64,000 nt of DNA from Prosapia bicincta (GCA_036971475.1 JBAIZL010000005.1:244399323-244463322); one strand, 5' to 3'; shown: positions 37,804 through 51,310, counted from the stretch's first letter. A program made the numbers and translations. Notes: generated by a model from the sequence alone, not told the origin.

Positions 37804-38510
37804 ATTGTTTTGTTGATTAAAACGAAAAAGTGCTTGAGTAGAATGTTTTCAAACAGGAGTATCTCTGTTGATAGCTTTCAAAACATTACACATAATTTCT
37901 ATAAAGAATATAATTAAACTCATAATTTAAAATAGATGAATATATTACGAAACTATTACTAAATAGCCTATGAGAAGTGATCCAACAAAGGCAATGAGGA
38001 TACATTAACATGAACAGCTTTGGAATTATACAGTATACAACCTTATTCAATGAATTACGCATGATTGTACGGCAAAACCAATCGCGTTCGCAACACTACT
38101 CGGCTCCAACTAAACGACAGTCAAAGTAGGCGTTCAACTGAAAAAGTTTCTCAGCAAAGCGTTGCTTCGCCTACTTAAAGAGGGTGTGTTCAATTATATT
38201 AAAACAAGGACCGGAAGTCGACTAAGAAGAATATCCAGCTAAGTCAAAGCCATTGTTGAAAGGAACTATATTTAAAGACAATTATATGTAAATTAACTTC
38301 GTTTCAAACTGCACTGATATAAAACAAAACATTTATCTCTGTCGCTGTAATTTGTATAATTGTTTTAAACATTTCCGTAAACTTTTTAAATTTATTGCTT
38401 TCTCACACGCAAAGGGCATCAGTTTGTAAGCTGTTCGAGACAAAGTAGTCATTTTCGAACTATGCAAAATATTATTAAAGTAAAGCAGTGATAAACTACT
38501 AGATATAAAA
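37802..38510. other. No recognised gene
   Basis: A somewhat GC-richer patch at 38060-38230 is unidentified. Confidence 0.45.
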
Positions 38511-38513
38511 TAT

Positions 38514-38696
38514 TTGTATTATTATTGTTATCATTACTATTATTATTAATAATTTTTTAATTTTATTATTACTATAAATTTTATTATCATTATTATTATT
38601 ATAATAATAATAATTATTATTATTATTATTATTATTACAATATCATAATTATTACGATTATTATTAATATTATTATTATTAGGTTATTATTACATA
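38514..38696. repeat. (TTA/ATT)n microsatellite, left flank of R1-like element
   Basis: Imperfect ATT/TTA/TAA triplets over about 180 bp, ending at GGTTATTATTACATAGC where the element begins. Confidence 0.9.
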
Positions 38697-39365
38697 GCTC
38701 TAAGATTCAGAGAACAACTCCGTCAGGTCCCGAGCCATCTGAAACAAAAAAAGCGACCCAAAGATTGGCAAGAAAAACGTGATGCCTCTCCAAAGGTTTG
38801 CAAGGGATGGAAAATGGAAGTGCGGAAGCTGAAACACCGGGTAACGCAATCGCAGAAAGTTCTTAGCAGCTATCTCCTCAAGAGAAACAGGTTTAAAAAA
38901 TTGGTCGAGATGATGCAGAGCAATTTAAAAAATGTGGAGACGTGCCAGGCAAAATGGGCTGCTATAGACAGAAATAAAATGTTAGCATTAACATTAAATC
39001 TTAGATTATGGAGCTTGAAGATCCAGTAGATGGTCTAAGATACTTGAAAAGAACACGGAAAAGGGCTGAATTTTCCCGAACAGAAGAAGAGGCACAAAAA
39101 GCTCGTTCTCCTCATATGGGGGAAGGAAAGATAAGAGTAGCTTTAACTTCCCTTCAACAGGGTCTAGGGAAAACAAAGAGAAGAAACCAGGGAAGAAGAT
39201 GGGCCTTCGAGAGTGGATGGCACAAGGCCTGAGTGCTCTACTGCGCCCACTGCCTGGTAAACAAAGGCAAAGGGAACGTGGATTCTCCGCCTTCATACAG
39301 ATCGATGTGCAGGTTGAACGTAGGTGAAAAGTTGCTAAAGAAAACTGATTAGGCCACGGCTGCTG

Positions 39366-39930
39366 ATGGGCTTCCGTGATGCAGATCTTTCTGCGAGACT
39401 GTTTGGCTTTGGGAAAGGCAAGTCAACTGTTGATGCTACTAGCCCCGTAGTTGATGCTTCTAAAACAGTCGAGGTAGGTAACCATTTTTCAAGACCTGTT
39501 TCCTTTCTGGTTACCCTAAATGTACATAATGCCTTCAACACAGGATATGAAAACACATATAGAATGCCCTGGAGAAGACATTCAATCTGCCCGAGTATCT
39601 CCTTCGGATATCACGGGACTACCTTAACAACCGGTACATGATATACAATTTAGATGGACCTAGAAGGAATAAATTAACGGCAGGAGCGGCTCAATGTTCC
39701 ATTCTCTGTCCGGACCTCTTTCTTGCAAATTACGACAGTAATTTTGCGTATAACATTGCCAGAAGGAAAGCTCCTGGTGGGATACACAGACGACATTGCT
39801 GCGATCATTTCTGAGAGGAACCAAGAGTTCGGCCAATTGCGACTGTCCCAAGTAATGCGTAGTGTTAACAGCTGGATGATGGAACATTGTTTGTGCTTGG
39901 CTCTGGAAAAACCGAGATGGATGTGACATC
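39366..39930 (+). pseudogene. R1-clade reverse transcriptase core (broken)
   Basis: The first frame (39366-39641) carries the finger/palm start, LFGFGKGKSTVDA, and motif A region VTLNVHNAFN, where functional R1 elements have TLDVKNAF; the Asp is replaced by Asn, which should abolish activity. A shifted frame then gives LPEYLLRISRDYLNN and onward. The third frame (39723-39926) holds LLVGYTDDIAAIISERN, motif C with Y-T-D-D, followed by the QVMRSVNSWM helix. At least two frameshifts divide the three parts. Confidence 0.85.
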
Positions 39931-40048
39931 CAAAAGACACCTTACTCCTATCTTTGAAATGCTTGTAGGAGATTAAGATATAGCGGTTGAAATGGCATTA
40001 AGTACATAGGGATCAGATTGATTGGTAGTTGACTTTTCAAAATAATTT

Positions 40049-40829
40049 TTGCGCAGCATAGAAGGTGGTCGGAGTCACAACAGCATGAGTAGGCTTCTAG
40101 CTAACGTTAGGGGCCCTATTCAGAGCAAACTTGGTATTTTGATATCCATGGCGCAGTCTATAACCCAGTACGGAGCGGTAATCTGGGCAGACGCACTCAA
40201 AACCGAGAGGAGTACAAGTCGGATGGCCTCGGTGCAGAGAACAGGAGCACTAAGAGTGGCTGTTTTTATCGAATGGTCTCTGAATCGGCGGCTCTAGAGG
40301 TGGCAGGAATAATTCCTATTGACCTGCTGGCACTAGAGAAGAAGACCATTGCAGAACGACGAAACAATATGAAAGACAGGAATAACAAAGGAGAAGAGAG
40401 AAGAACGTTGATGGCCAAGCGGCAAGGATGATGGTCTGCGGAACCAAACGGCAGATGGACAGCCCGGCTAAATAAAAACCTATCCAGTTGGACTAACAGG
40501 CAGCATGAAGAGGTAAACCTCTACACTACTCAGGTCTTAACAGGCCACGGTTGCTTCCGGGTTTATTTGTATAAAATGGGGAAGGTGAATAAATCAAATC
40601 CTCATTTGGCGAGGGATCACCCAACAACCCCGAACATGCCTTCTTTGTGTGCAGAAGGTGGCAATCGCAGAGAACAACATTAGAAAGCAACGTCGGGCCA
40701 TTAAAACCAGGCAACATTTTGGGCACGATGCTGTATAGTGCATCCAACTGGATAGAGATAGTGACATACATAGAGAACATACTGCGGACTAAAATGAAAC
40801 GAGAAGATGTTCGATGTCAAGCCCTGTGA
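40049..40829 (+). pseudogene. R1-clade ORF2 C-terminal part (broken)
   Basis: 40049-40297 encodes MSRLLANVRGP...ITQYGAVIWADALK...MASVQRTGALRVAV, then shifts frame into VAGIIPIDLLALEKKTIAERR. 40440-40560 holds the ...LYTTQVLTGHGCFRVYL block and 40647-40829 the CRRWQSQRTTLE...WIEIVTYIENILRTK end. The Cys/His knuckle expected between LTGHGCF and the CRRW region is only partly preserved. Confidence 0.8.
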
Positions 40830-41036
40830 CCAGAGCAAATGATAACAGTTTTTTTTTAAATAGAAACCACTGGTATTAATAAAAGGCCTTCTGACTAAGA
40901 AGAATGCAAATAGAGTGATACACTGGTAAGATAGGGTCCTACAAAGGGCGGGAAAGGAGGAAGGGTTTAGTGGGTATTCACCAGGAGCCCCACAAACCAG
41001 GTCGGCCTACATTCCAACCTCCACAGAAAACAAAAA

Positions 41037-41110
41037 TTAATAATATTATTATTACTTGTATTATTAATACATTACTATTATTTTATTATTATTATAACTA
41101 ATAATATTTT
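41037..41110. repeat. (ATT)n microsatellite, right flank of R1-like element
   Basis: Resumes directly after the element tail as AATAATATTATTATTACTTG and further ATT/TTA triplets; same repeat type as the left flank. Confidence 0.9.
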
Positions 41111-42264
41111 TACTATCATCTATGTGTCAATGTTTTTTAATTGACTCTATCTCAATTATCTCAGTTTCCTAGATATGTAATATTATTTTATCATTTTTTG
41201 CTTATTAGTTATATTAAGAATATTTTCGATACAGTTAATTTAGTAATTTTGTTAACCTTTCTGTAATTTCTATAACCTTTCTTATAATTGTTAATTATTT
41301 TTTTAAATTCCATTGTGGTTTATCTTTTCTATTTACTCGAGAGAAGGTACACTTTAGGTAAGCGACCGTGCGATGCCATAATTTTCAATATTCCCAATAC
41401 TAAAAGGCTATTCTTCCTTCACTTGCCCCCCTCTTTTCAATCTACCCTTTCTTGTCTTATTTCTTAAAAGAGGGTGTAATGACTTAGCAGCGTTTTAAGA
41501 CCGCGATAGAGAGCATGTCTAGACGAGACTAATGACCCCCGCTCCAGAGATTCTATTATTGTCTTTACTGGAATGTAAGGGGATCGTCATTCATTTTTAT
41601 AATCCTGCCTAGTTCTATATCCCCTAGTTTATAACGGGTAGGTACCTCTTTACGAACCTGATATAAAATAGGTCTCCTTCGGATGTACGACCAAGCAAAG
41701 ACAATGTCATAATATTGCACCGACATGATAAAGCAGGTTTTGTGTTCCTACCTTAATCTTACCCACATTCACAATCCTTTTCTGTACTCCTTTGCAACAA
41801 GAATCAAACTGGCTAAACGCTTTAGCCCGTCGCTTCCCATTGACGAAGCGTTATCGACCCTAAAAACGTGTTAGCGAGCATACGGACAATAATTATTCAA
41901 CGATTTCTGTCGTTGCTTCAAGAAACTTCGTAGTTTTTTGTTTAATGTTTGATCTGGTTGATCCTTGTTAATAAGTAATCGTGTTCATGCTACAGAGACG
42001 CAAGTTCAACACGTTACTTACATCTAATTTACACAATTTAGCTTTCGTAATCACTTGACGTGACGATTTAATTCGTGCCGCAAGATTGTTAAGATCGCGA
42101 ATAATGTAATCGATAATCCGCAGGGTTAAATTCAAAAACATTAAATAAAATAATATTATTTTTTTAAACAATTTACCCTAAGAACGTAACTTAGATTATA
42201 TATCTTTTTTTAAATATAATTCCTCTTTGGTATGTTGGTTATATATATATATATACCTATATTT
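41111..42264. other. No recognised gene
   Basis: AT-rich, with a GC-richer unidentified patch at 41340-41900. Confidence 0.45.
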
Positions 42265-42551
<287 letters not shown>

Positions 42552-43027
42552 ATGCCATCATCATCAAGAATAAATACTACAATGTTAATATAAAAATAGC
42601 ATTGGTGCCTAATTTATGCAATTGCCAAGTTTATCTTGTTACCGTAACATTATAGAAGTTGAACTAGTATAAAATTTTGAATGTATTTGTATTTTCTCAT
42701 TTATTATTTCGTTATTACTGTATTTATATATTTCAAATGTCTCATATATATATATATACATTCTTGGTCCCTTATTATAAACTTTATTTTATAAGTTAAT
42801 TATTTTCCATATTTGAAAATATGTTATTATTATCAAAACACAATGACTTGCTAAACTTTACTAGTTTATTTATGTTTTTCTAAAAGCATCGAGATTTTCT
42901 TCATATCTTTCTTTTCATTTTTTCTTGATATGAACTTGGTTTGTATATAATCATTTGGTTTTGATTATTATACAAGAAAACATATTATATATATATATTG
43001 TTTTAAATTATTAAACAAGAAAACGTA

Positions 43028-43033
<6 letters not shown>
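42552..43033. other. AT-rich DNA
   Basis: ACAAGAAAACATATTATATAT at 42971 and ACAAGAAAACGTATT just before the AT tract at 43034 are near copies, 45 bp apart. Confidence 0.5.

Positions 43034-43096
<63 letters not shown>
43034..43096. repeat. (AT)n microsatellite
   Basis: Pure AT run. Confidence 0.95.
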
Positions 43097-43097
<1 letters not shown>

Positions 43098-46000
43098 CTT
43101 TTAAAACCCAATAAAACCCTTTCTGTTTTTTCCTATACTAACCTAACCTAAAATATACCTCTATTGTGGCTATTTGTGTAGAGAAAAAGGTTTGTCGCTT
43201 CCCTTTTATCCCCATAACCCATATGCCTTTACTACTTCTTCGCTGCACGAATAAATCCAGGATCAGTAAAAAATAACTTAAATGACTAGTAATCGTTTTT
43301 TCTTCTCCTTCACATCCCTTGGAATAATTTCTTGAAAACTAAACTTTATTTGTAACCGAGGCTTACGTATTACATTTGGTTATATTTAGACATGACTTGT
43401 TTTTTATTTCTGCTTTTCATAATTTTATTTCCCATACTGGAAAATAGTTTGGGCACTTAATAATAATGTTGTCAGTATTACTATAATTATAACTAAAAAA
43501 AACCATTATAAATGCTTATCTATAAAAATACACAACCTTTTTTTAAATTTCCCCAAGCATTCGGTTCATTATGCTACATGTAATTATGTAACTTTGTACC
43601 CAAATCGTTTTTAATTGTTTAGTAATTATAACTACCCTGATTTGCTACTAATAGCATTTAAATCATTATAATGTCTAGTAATTAATTACTTGTGTAAGGC
43701 TTGAGATGAACAATATAATATCAAAGTATTAACAGATCACAACCACTGTAAGCAGGAAGAAATTCGTTGAGTTGGTCTAATATTTTTAGAACAATTGTCT
43801 AATATATTAGAAATTATATAGCAATACCTTTAACAAAATTTATTATATTTGTTTACTTTCTCATAGCGACGGTTTATACTTACAGCATAAACCAGGTCTA
43901 TAAATTTAATTTAATAGGAAGAAAAATATTAATTAAACCTAACTAATGAAAGAATAATGAATGACAAATATTTAAAAAGCGAAAACGTAGAACACAAGGA
44001 AAACACAGTACGAGAATATTTGGAAGAAATAAAGAGTCAAACGAAACTAATTATCAGACAACTGAGTAGAAGGTAAAGATTAGTATTTCGTAAGTCATAA
44101 CAACAAAAATATATTCAGTAGCGTCAATTTTTTAATACAAGTAGCTAGGATGAAAGGACATTGGTATTTGATCCTGAAAGTGTACTAAGCTACAAATAAA
44201 AATAATAATCCTGATTTAATTACATGACAACGAACAATGGTAGACGGACAGACATATTTGTTTAAACTTAATCAATAACCTGTTAGAAGAAGTAATACAA
44301 ATCCGTGCTATTCTATCAAAGGCAACAGGGAAATGATTTAGAATAATGGGATATGTAAATGGGATTGTTGTGAATATTATGGGCACGTACGGCAAATAAA
44401 ACCAGCCGACACCATGCTGAAAGTAACCCAGGTAACGACCCTTCTTCGCTCAAACAGCTCCGGGACACAAGCGTTATCGTGCACGTTATAACAAAGCGGG
44501 ATGTGAAAGCGTGGTCCAGTTTAACTGAAACAGGAGTTTTAAAATTTCTCCGAGCAATCATTTAGCGAACACCTCGTAAAACATTTAGAGCGACCTATAA
44601 CGCCTCATAAACGCGCTGTGTATTTACAATAATTGCAATAAATCATTGTCTGAATATAATCACACCAGGGGCGGTTTGTGTTTGTCTCCTCATTGGGAAA
44701 CTCACAATGGGACGGCTTGGCTACTTTTATGGAATACTACCTTGCTACTCATTAATAGGAACGCCATATTGCAAGCCTTTATGATAATTCCTTCAATGTT
44801 TATTGTTGGATGTGTGAGGAGCGAAGGCTAGCTCTGGCTATGAACACCGGCTTTGGTCTTATTCTATTGCTAACTGGTTTAGCTTGTATAGTAAAAGCTC
44901 TGTAGCGTTCTTTATTCATTCGTAGGTCTTACAGCAACTTTACTGTTGATATGAGATTTTGGGAGATTATTTATTAAAAACATATATAATATAATATTAT
45001 GAATATCAAATATTATTAATATTAAAACATTAATATAGAACATATTATTATAATACAACAATTTGTTGTATTAGATAACAAATTTTAATCTAAAATAATG
45101 TTCCCAAATAAAAATATATTTATGGATAAATATCCGAGTAATTTGTATACATACGAGAATGATTTCCGTCACCGCTACTTGTGTACGACGCTCAACAATA
45201 CCGGCACGAAGATTTGTTCCTGTAATTATAGGTACAGTTATACACAGGCCGTACTTGTTCGGGGATGAAAGCATCCGCGGAACTACTTTTCCACTTCCGC
45301 GCATAAATTTTGACAAATATATTCAGCCGTTGCAGTGACGCGGTGATTGATGGTGGTTTGAAATTACTAAATCAATCACCAGGTGGATTTATTGACACCT
45401 GGTACCTGCCTGAAATACAACTCCTAATACAGTAGCATGGCAACCTCTTCAAGGAAAGCAATTTATTTCATGTTTTTCTCCAGTGCATACCTGAGACTGG
45501 GTTTGTTAAGCATCACGTTTACATAGTAATAAGGAAATTGGTTCCAATCGGAGTTAAATGATTTTAGAACTCAAATATTTTAAGATATTTAATATTTCTT
45601 TGATAGGTTCAACATACCGTCTAAAGTATACATCTAAGTTGTATTTTAACGGGAACATTGTGGCTGCTTTTTGTATATTTTTAAAATTCATTTTTTTGGC
45701 CACGTTACTACGTACAATTTATCTCTATGAAACCACTGTAGTATATCTGTCAAAAAATCATCATACTACTTTGCCATACTCTACGGTCTATAACTTCCCA
45801 CAAATGTTTTCCCTAGATATCCGTCAATCAGCAACTAGAAGAGGATGCCCTTGCGACACTGGCGACGGGCAGGCACGTAATATCAAAAGGAAAAATGTCT
45901 GGTGGTGCTACGGGTGGGTGTTTTGTAGATAAGAAAGCCAGTTTAAGGCTACATCTTTCAATGGTAATCCAGTGACTTTAAATTTTTCTGATCTAAAATT

Positions 46001-46137
46001 ATCCAAATTATTCTAGTGTAAACGTTTTCCGTCTTGTTTAAGTCAAATATAGTATTATAAAAAGTAATTCAAAACACCTAACCGTTCACACATATACATC
46101 GACGATATACATGTACATGCACGAACATGCGCACGCA
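43097..46137. other. No recognised gene
   Basis: GC-richer patches at 44380-44870 and 45150-45420 have short open frames (81 codons at 44316-44561 minus, 81 codons at 45071-45316 minus). A 124-codon plus frame at 45558-45932 has a hydrophobic first half. None is recognised. Confidence 0.4.
45342..45403. other. Two overlapping perfect hairpins
   Basis: GGTGATTGAT (45342) pairs with ATCAATCACC (45371-45380); its last three bases start ACCAGGTG, which pairs with CACCTGGT (45396-45403). The two stems are mutually exclusive at three bases and the second contains two CAGGTG/CACCTG E-box words. Confidence 0.5.
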
Positions 46138-46151
46138 TATACACACACACG

Positions 46152-46184
<33 letters not shown>
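46138..46184. repeat. (AC)n microsatellite
   Basis: Imperfect at the left (CACGCACG), then a pure AC run. Confidence 0.95.
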
Positions 46185-46186
<2 letters not shown>

Positions 46187-47051
46187 CTATACCTGTTTGT
46201 GGATACTTGGCCGGACGCAAACTCTACACGGCTCTTGTGGGTACTCTTAGATCTAGTGAAGTAATTAACGTGAAATTTTATATATAGCTGTTAAAAATTG
46301 TTATTAGTAAACGCACAACTAGTTCTTTTATGTAACTTGAAATTTACATTTCCGTTTAATACATTCCCCCTGAGGACACAGTTACAGTGTGCACAGGTAC
46401 TTGTACACGGTATGTAGGGGGCTCTCTGCCTGACTATTATCGATCTGAGTCATCACTTCCGTATATGACTGTCCCACCGATGTTTACGTCTACAATCATA
46501 AGAAGTTGAGATAAGGCCTAGTTGTGCGATAAAAAGAGTAGGCTAGATTAGTCTGATCTGCAACGCTTACAGATGAAGCCAAATCACCTTGAGTGATGAA
46601 GGTGTGATCATTTTAAACGGTAGACCGTTACATTAAATGTTTTTGGTTTCAGACACTATTAAATTCTGCAATATTAACAAAAAAAATTAATGCATTTTTA
46701 AAAATAAATTCAAGTATTCTTCGCTCTACCAAGTTTAATTATGACTGAAATTTTGTTCTATATGTATTACAAAGATTTACATTTAAACTCTTTCCTAAAA
46801 AAAAAATAATTTGGTAAGAGAAGTAACATATATAAACCATTGAAAATATTTTTCCTTGACTTATAAATACAAGGAGGTATGGAATCCTATCAAAATTATT
46901 TAAAAAAAAATGAAAACAATAATTATTTTTATCTGTTTAAACCATGCAAAATGACTGCCCCCACGTAGAACATAAAATATAGATTATTTTGTAGAAGAAA
47001 ATATAAAAACTTAGTCTACGGTACCATATAGTTGTATATGTATGAATTGGC

Positions 47052-47055
<4 letters not shown>
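46185..47055. other. No recognised gene
   Basis: AT-rich apart from a GC-richer stretch at 46370-46640, unidentified. Confidence 0.45.

Positions 47056-47100
<45 letters not shown>
47056..47100. repeat. (AT)n microsatellite
   Basis: Pure AT run. Confidence 0.95.
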
Positions 47101-47102
<2 letters not shown>

Positions 47103-47534
47103 TGTATCATTGCCAAAATTTAGATGTCTTATTACTGACAAATAAAAGCAAAAATAAATTCAAGTTCTATCTATGTATACAAACTTTAAATCTATCAATA
47201 TAAAACATCCAAGGTTTATAAAATATTGAAAATATTATTTATACCTCCCAATATATATAGATTGAATGTATTTTAAAATGAAACACAAACTCGTTCCTAA
47301 AAACATGGCAACATATCAACGGATACTCCGAAACAAGTTAGGCAAGTGTGACTGAATAGCCTGGCCTAAGCAATTTTAAAAAAAATAAATTTATAGCTAT
47401 GTAGTCGTTTTGGCAGATGTGAAATTAATAATTAGTTATAACACCAGTTGCTTACAACTAAACGAAATATCAGGGTGATTTTTTTAAAATCTTCCGTTTT
47501 GTGTTAGAAATTCGAACAACTAATGTTAATGTGT

Positions 47535-49515
47535 AAGATTTATGATTTACAAATCGTATACAGTTTTAACACGATGTTTAAAAATGTATGAAATTGTCGA
47601 GTGCATGTATTTAAAAGTTTTGAGCCTCCTTTCTCGAACAGTTTTACTATTCGATTAGGCAACTAAAACTTCATTATAACCAGTGTAATTTAGGTCTTCA
47701 AGTTGCGCGTTTAAGAACGTGGGTGGTCATTGTAGGGTAATAATGGAAATAGTTGTGATAACACTAACTTGGCTAACTTTTTTCAGATGTTGGGGATGAC
47801 TCTGGGCATACCGTAGTAATAGTAAACTCACAGCAACTGGAAACTTGACTTAATTATCGTGCTAACATAAACTTAGCACAATCTTACTTATATGTGTTCC
47901 GAAACCATTATAAATGTTTTGAAACTAATTATTACTCTTTTGACTTAATTCTAAAGGCGAAATCGATGATTCGCCAAACGGATTTTGCGAACCTAGAGAC
48001 AGATCCAGTATCATATATTTATATTGTTTTATTATTTAGATATATTCACTGATTAATATTAAAATAATGTATATAATTTAATTTTAGGAAAACCTTTAAA
48101 GAAAAACTATTACTCTATTTATATTAACCTCGATATTTTATTTGTTTTCCTAAAACTCACAATATGACAAGGTTCAGTTTTATCTGAAAAGGATGCACAA
48201 ATATAAACTGTACTTTTCTCTGATCCGTTTACTGTGAAATATTTCTACAATAGCCTTCAGTTGTATAATAACATCATTTCACTTGTTCTCTGAAAACTAT
48301 TTGTAGAATTCTATTTAAACAAGAAGTAAGAGCAGCTCATTTCAAGACTTTGACAAAACCTACATGCACCATTTTCAAGTCTTACGATTTAATGGCTATT
48401 ATACTACTACTTATTTGCCACAATTCATCCTTTCATATTTGAAAAATACTGTAGGCATTTGTGGCTGTAGACGTTGCGGGCCCATGGGCGACTCAGTATT
48501 CCTGTCTAGTGCTGGGAATTAAATTGGAAATAAATGATAGTTACTCAATGCTAATTCAGGATTTTAAGTATATTCTTGAAATTAAATGATTAAGCTTAAA
48601 CCATTACTGTTTACTAAACCATTCATGTTGTAATGGGATATTTATAAGTTTATGTATCCTAAAGCAAAGTTTTAAAATAATCAATTGTATAAAACGAATT
48701 GAAACAATATGGAAAATAAACAACCGACTATAGATATAGCTTTTACTATGGAATTACATTCAATGGACTACATAGGTAGTTCAGCTCATGTAACATTATA
48801 TCACGGCTCCCGGCGGGTATGGTGTAGGCAAATTGTTAGTAGAGTTCTGTCTTTACATACATAAACTTAAAAGATTTAGTTTATAATTTCATGGCCTAAA
48901 CTAAAATTTATTTTATAAAGCATTATTTTATTTTACGTTTGTATTGATTGTGGTTTAACCTTGCGACGTTAAACCATAATCCATAATTGGTGGGTACGCG
49001 ACATTGTATTAAATAGAAGTATGTCCATATGTATTTACAAATATGTGATTCAACGCTTCTATATCCAATCCAAGAAATTGGTTTACTCCATGTCAAATAT
49101 ACATAACGATAAGAAGCAGTGTTTATGTACTTCAGTCATGTATATAAAGAATAAATAATACAGACTACCACAACGTACAACGCAGAAGTAAATCTTTGGT
49201 TGTATTTTAATAGCACAATACATCTTGTTTTTTTTTAAGAAGAGGATTGGAGTATGGACAGGTTTCCACAATCCTAACTTGCAATACGAATGGTTTGTGT
49301 GGTTAATATGTTGGAACATGCAACAGAAACCAATATTATATTGTTACAATATCTTAGCATTGCATACTTGTTACCAATTATTTGACCAACGTATGTGTAC
49401 TAAGTGTTAATTTCTATATTTGCCCTAAAGAGATAAATAAACAAAAACATAGGTAACTAGAGGCTGAAGTCGAGGATAGAAACAAATAATGCTTTCCTCT
49501 TTACATAAATATTTC
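47535..49515 (+). repeat. ~1.9-kb duplicated segment, copy A
   Basis: Aligns in the same orientation with 53150-54975 over nearly its full length. Shared landmarks include AAAAATGTATGAAATT near the start, ATGACTCT-G-CATACCGTAGTA, TTTGTGGCT-TAGAC-TTGCGGG, and near the end GTATATAAAGAATAAATA and TGAAGTCGA-GATAGAAACAAA. There is no coding potential beyond 60-78 codon frames. It could be a local segmental duplication or a non-coding dispersed repeat. Confidence 0.85.
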
Positions 49516-50449
49516 AACATATAATGAAAAACAATTTTACTTTAGCTGAGAGAAAAGCACATTATCGGACAAAACTGTTGGTGTTATTTTATTATAAATA
49601 CAATCTTTACAGATCTCTCGGAAGGTTATTCAATTCCCACTGCCCTTAATGACTCATGTTTAACCCACGAATCCAAAAGAAAGAAAGAGATTAAAATGCT
49701 AATGGGTAATAAGAATTCTTCTAGGATAGTGATCATCGCCCGTAGATTATATTGTAGACAAATATATATGAAGACTATGAGCTATGGCGCCCACAAAATA
49801 CGGTGATCAGGTTCAGGCTTTCATCTTGAAGAAGTATAACAATTAGCTTCATATGTTATCATAAATAATAGTGTCCCTTAGGTTCAATGTAAAATTACTC
49901 TGATAATAGCTATTGTTAATTGATGAAAGATGAGTTAAAACAAATACACTAAAAAAAAAAAATTGAATAACCTATAAAACAGTCAAAACCTTTTGTATCT
50001 CTTTATGCACTAACAATAAGACCGCAATCGCTAGTTTTTACCAGTAACCTGTATACACAGTATAACAATGAGTTTTTTTATGGCGAGTTTTTCCAACTGC
50101 TTCTCCAGTCATTTCCTCATTTTTATTTGTAGGTATTTAAACAAACGGAAAATAATTATTAAAAAAATTAAAAACAGGTGGAAGATTTATTACAATAATT
50201 AGGGAAGATGTTTGAAATAAACTTAAATCTGGTTTGATAAATCTCCAGATTCTTCAACCGTCTTTGTATAAAGTAACATCATTGTATTATCACAATGAAA
50301 GTTAAGGTTATTTCCCTGTAATCCTTGTGGAAATGATATGGTGGAGGAATTAAATAAATTCTTAGAACGACTACAATCAAAATATAATGAATAAACAAGA
50401 GGATATTAAAAATATTCTTGAATTTTGTTGTCATTACGTTCGGTGAATC
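49516..50449. other. AT-rich DNA
   Basis: Nothing recognised. Confidence 0.5.
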
Positions 50450-50645
50450 TTATTAATCACTTAAACAATAGTGTATGACTGTTCGAACTTTCATTTAGTA
50501 AATTTGTTGAATCTTCTCATAACTGAGAAGATACTGATGAATATCGGCACATAGCGATCGAAAACGTTCCGTGGCAGTAAGTTTTAACAAATTTACTAAA
50601 TTTAAAGATCGGATAGTCATAAACTATTGTTTAAATGATTAATTA
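50450..50645. mobile_element. Foldback element with hairpin motif in the centre
   Basis: Arms of about 60 bp, 50450-50509 and 50586-50645, pair over most of their length (core TTAAACAATAGT on the left, ACTATTGTTTAA on the right; also TTTAGTAAATTTGTT and AACAAATTTACTAAA). The 76-bp centre holds a CTTCTCA/TGAGAAG hairpin and a CTGATGA...GAAAACG motif. No protein coding. Confidence 0.75.
50534..50563 (+). ncRNA. Hammerhead-like hairpin motif
   Basis: CTGATGA, AT, stem ATCG, loop GCACATAG, stem CGAT, C, GAAA, followed by ACG. It lies in the centre of a foldback element. Same layout as copies at 17235, 56265, 59497 and 63206, with a different stem sequence. Confidence 0.35.
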
Positions 50646-50979
50646 AAATAATGGCAAAAATTGTATCCTTAAAAACAGATGGGGCTTATTATAGTGTGTA
50701 ACTATAATAGATGTACTATATCGATTATCGAACCCGTTTGGAACCCTGCTATCCAGCTCCATTGCACTATACATACATAAGGAGACACTGTATCCTTGAT
50801 ATTAACTTGAAAGATATGGAAGAAAAGGAGTTTTAAATACTGCGTTTACGTTAGCCTAATTGACCTTTGTACTCCTGTCTAATTTATTTGACAGAATAAC
50901 GTCCACCATACATCGGTAAAAATTATAACAGTTCACTCTAAATCTCATTACATACTAATTTATCAAATAATTATGCTTA
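50646..50979. other. AT-rich DNA
   Basis: Nothing recognised. Confidence 0.5.
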
Positions 50980-51310
50980 AATTATAAACAGTATTTTTCT
51001 CCTTTCCGTTTACTGTGAAATATTTCTACAGTAGCCTTCGGTTATATAATAACATGCTTCTATTTGTTCTCTGTAAACCATTTGTATAATTCTATTCAAA
51101 CGATAAGTAAGGGTTTAGCAGCTCATTTCAAGACTTTGACAAAATCTTCATGTATCATCTTAAAGCCTTGCATTTGATGGTTATACTACTTTGATGCATT
51201 ATACTACTATTTAGTCGCCACCATTCATCATTTCATATTTGAAAACTACTGTAGGCATTTGTGGCTTTAGATGTTGCGGGCCATGGACGATTCATTTATT
51301 GCTGTCCATG
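50980..51310 (+). repeat. Duplicated segment, copy B (fragment)
   Basis: About 330 bp matching 48200-48510 of copy A: TTTACTGTGAAATATTTCTACA, GCAGCTCATTTCAAGACTTTG and ACTGTAGGCATTTGTGGCTT in order. Part of it (the GCAGCTCATTTC region) is missing from copy C. Confidence 0.85.

Larger units (their letters stand above)
38700..41036 (+). mobile_element. R1-clade non-LTR retrotransposon remnant
   Basis: A GC-richer island bounded by (ATT)n at both ends. Plus-strand pieces appear in the correct order for an R1-type ORF2: an RT block with FGFGKGKSTVDA and VTLNVHNAFN (about 39390-39540), the LPEYLLRISRDYLNNRYMIY block, the RT core YTDD (39786-39797), SRLLANVRGP...YGAVIWADALK (40088-40200), VAGIIPIDLLALEKK (about 40300-40340), a LTGHGCF block (40540) and the C-terminal CRRWQ end (40650). 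The order and words are typical of R1-clade proteins. Frames change several times and stops occur, the endonuclease and early RT are missing, and the first ~600 bp may be degraded ORF1. The last ~200 bp are a 3' UTR-like tail. Confidence 0.85.

Noticed and set aside
43137..43150. Telomeric TTAGG repeat (also near 1036)
   Set aside because: Only about two units at each site; common by chance and not an array.
49083..49410. Overlapping short frames in copy A of the duplicated segment
   Set aside because: Not conserved as open frames in copy C, so coding is unlikely.
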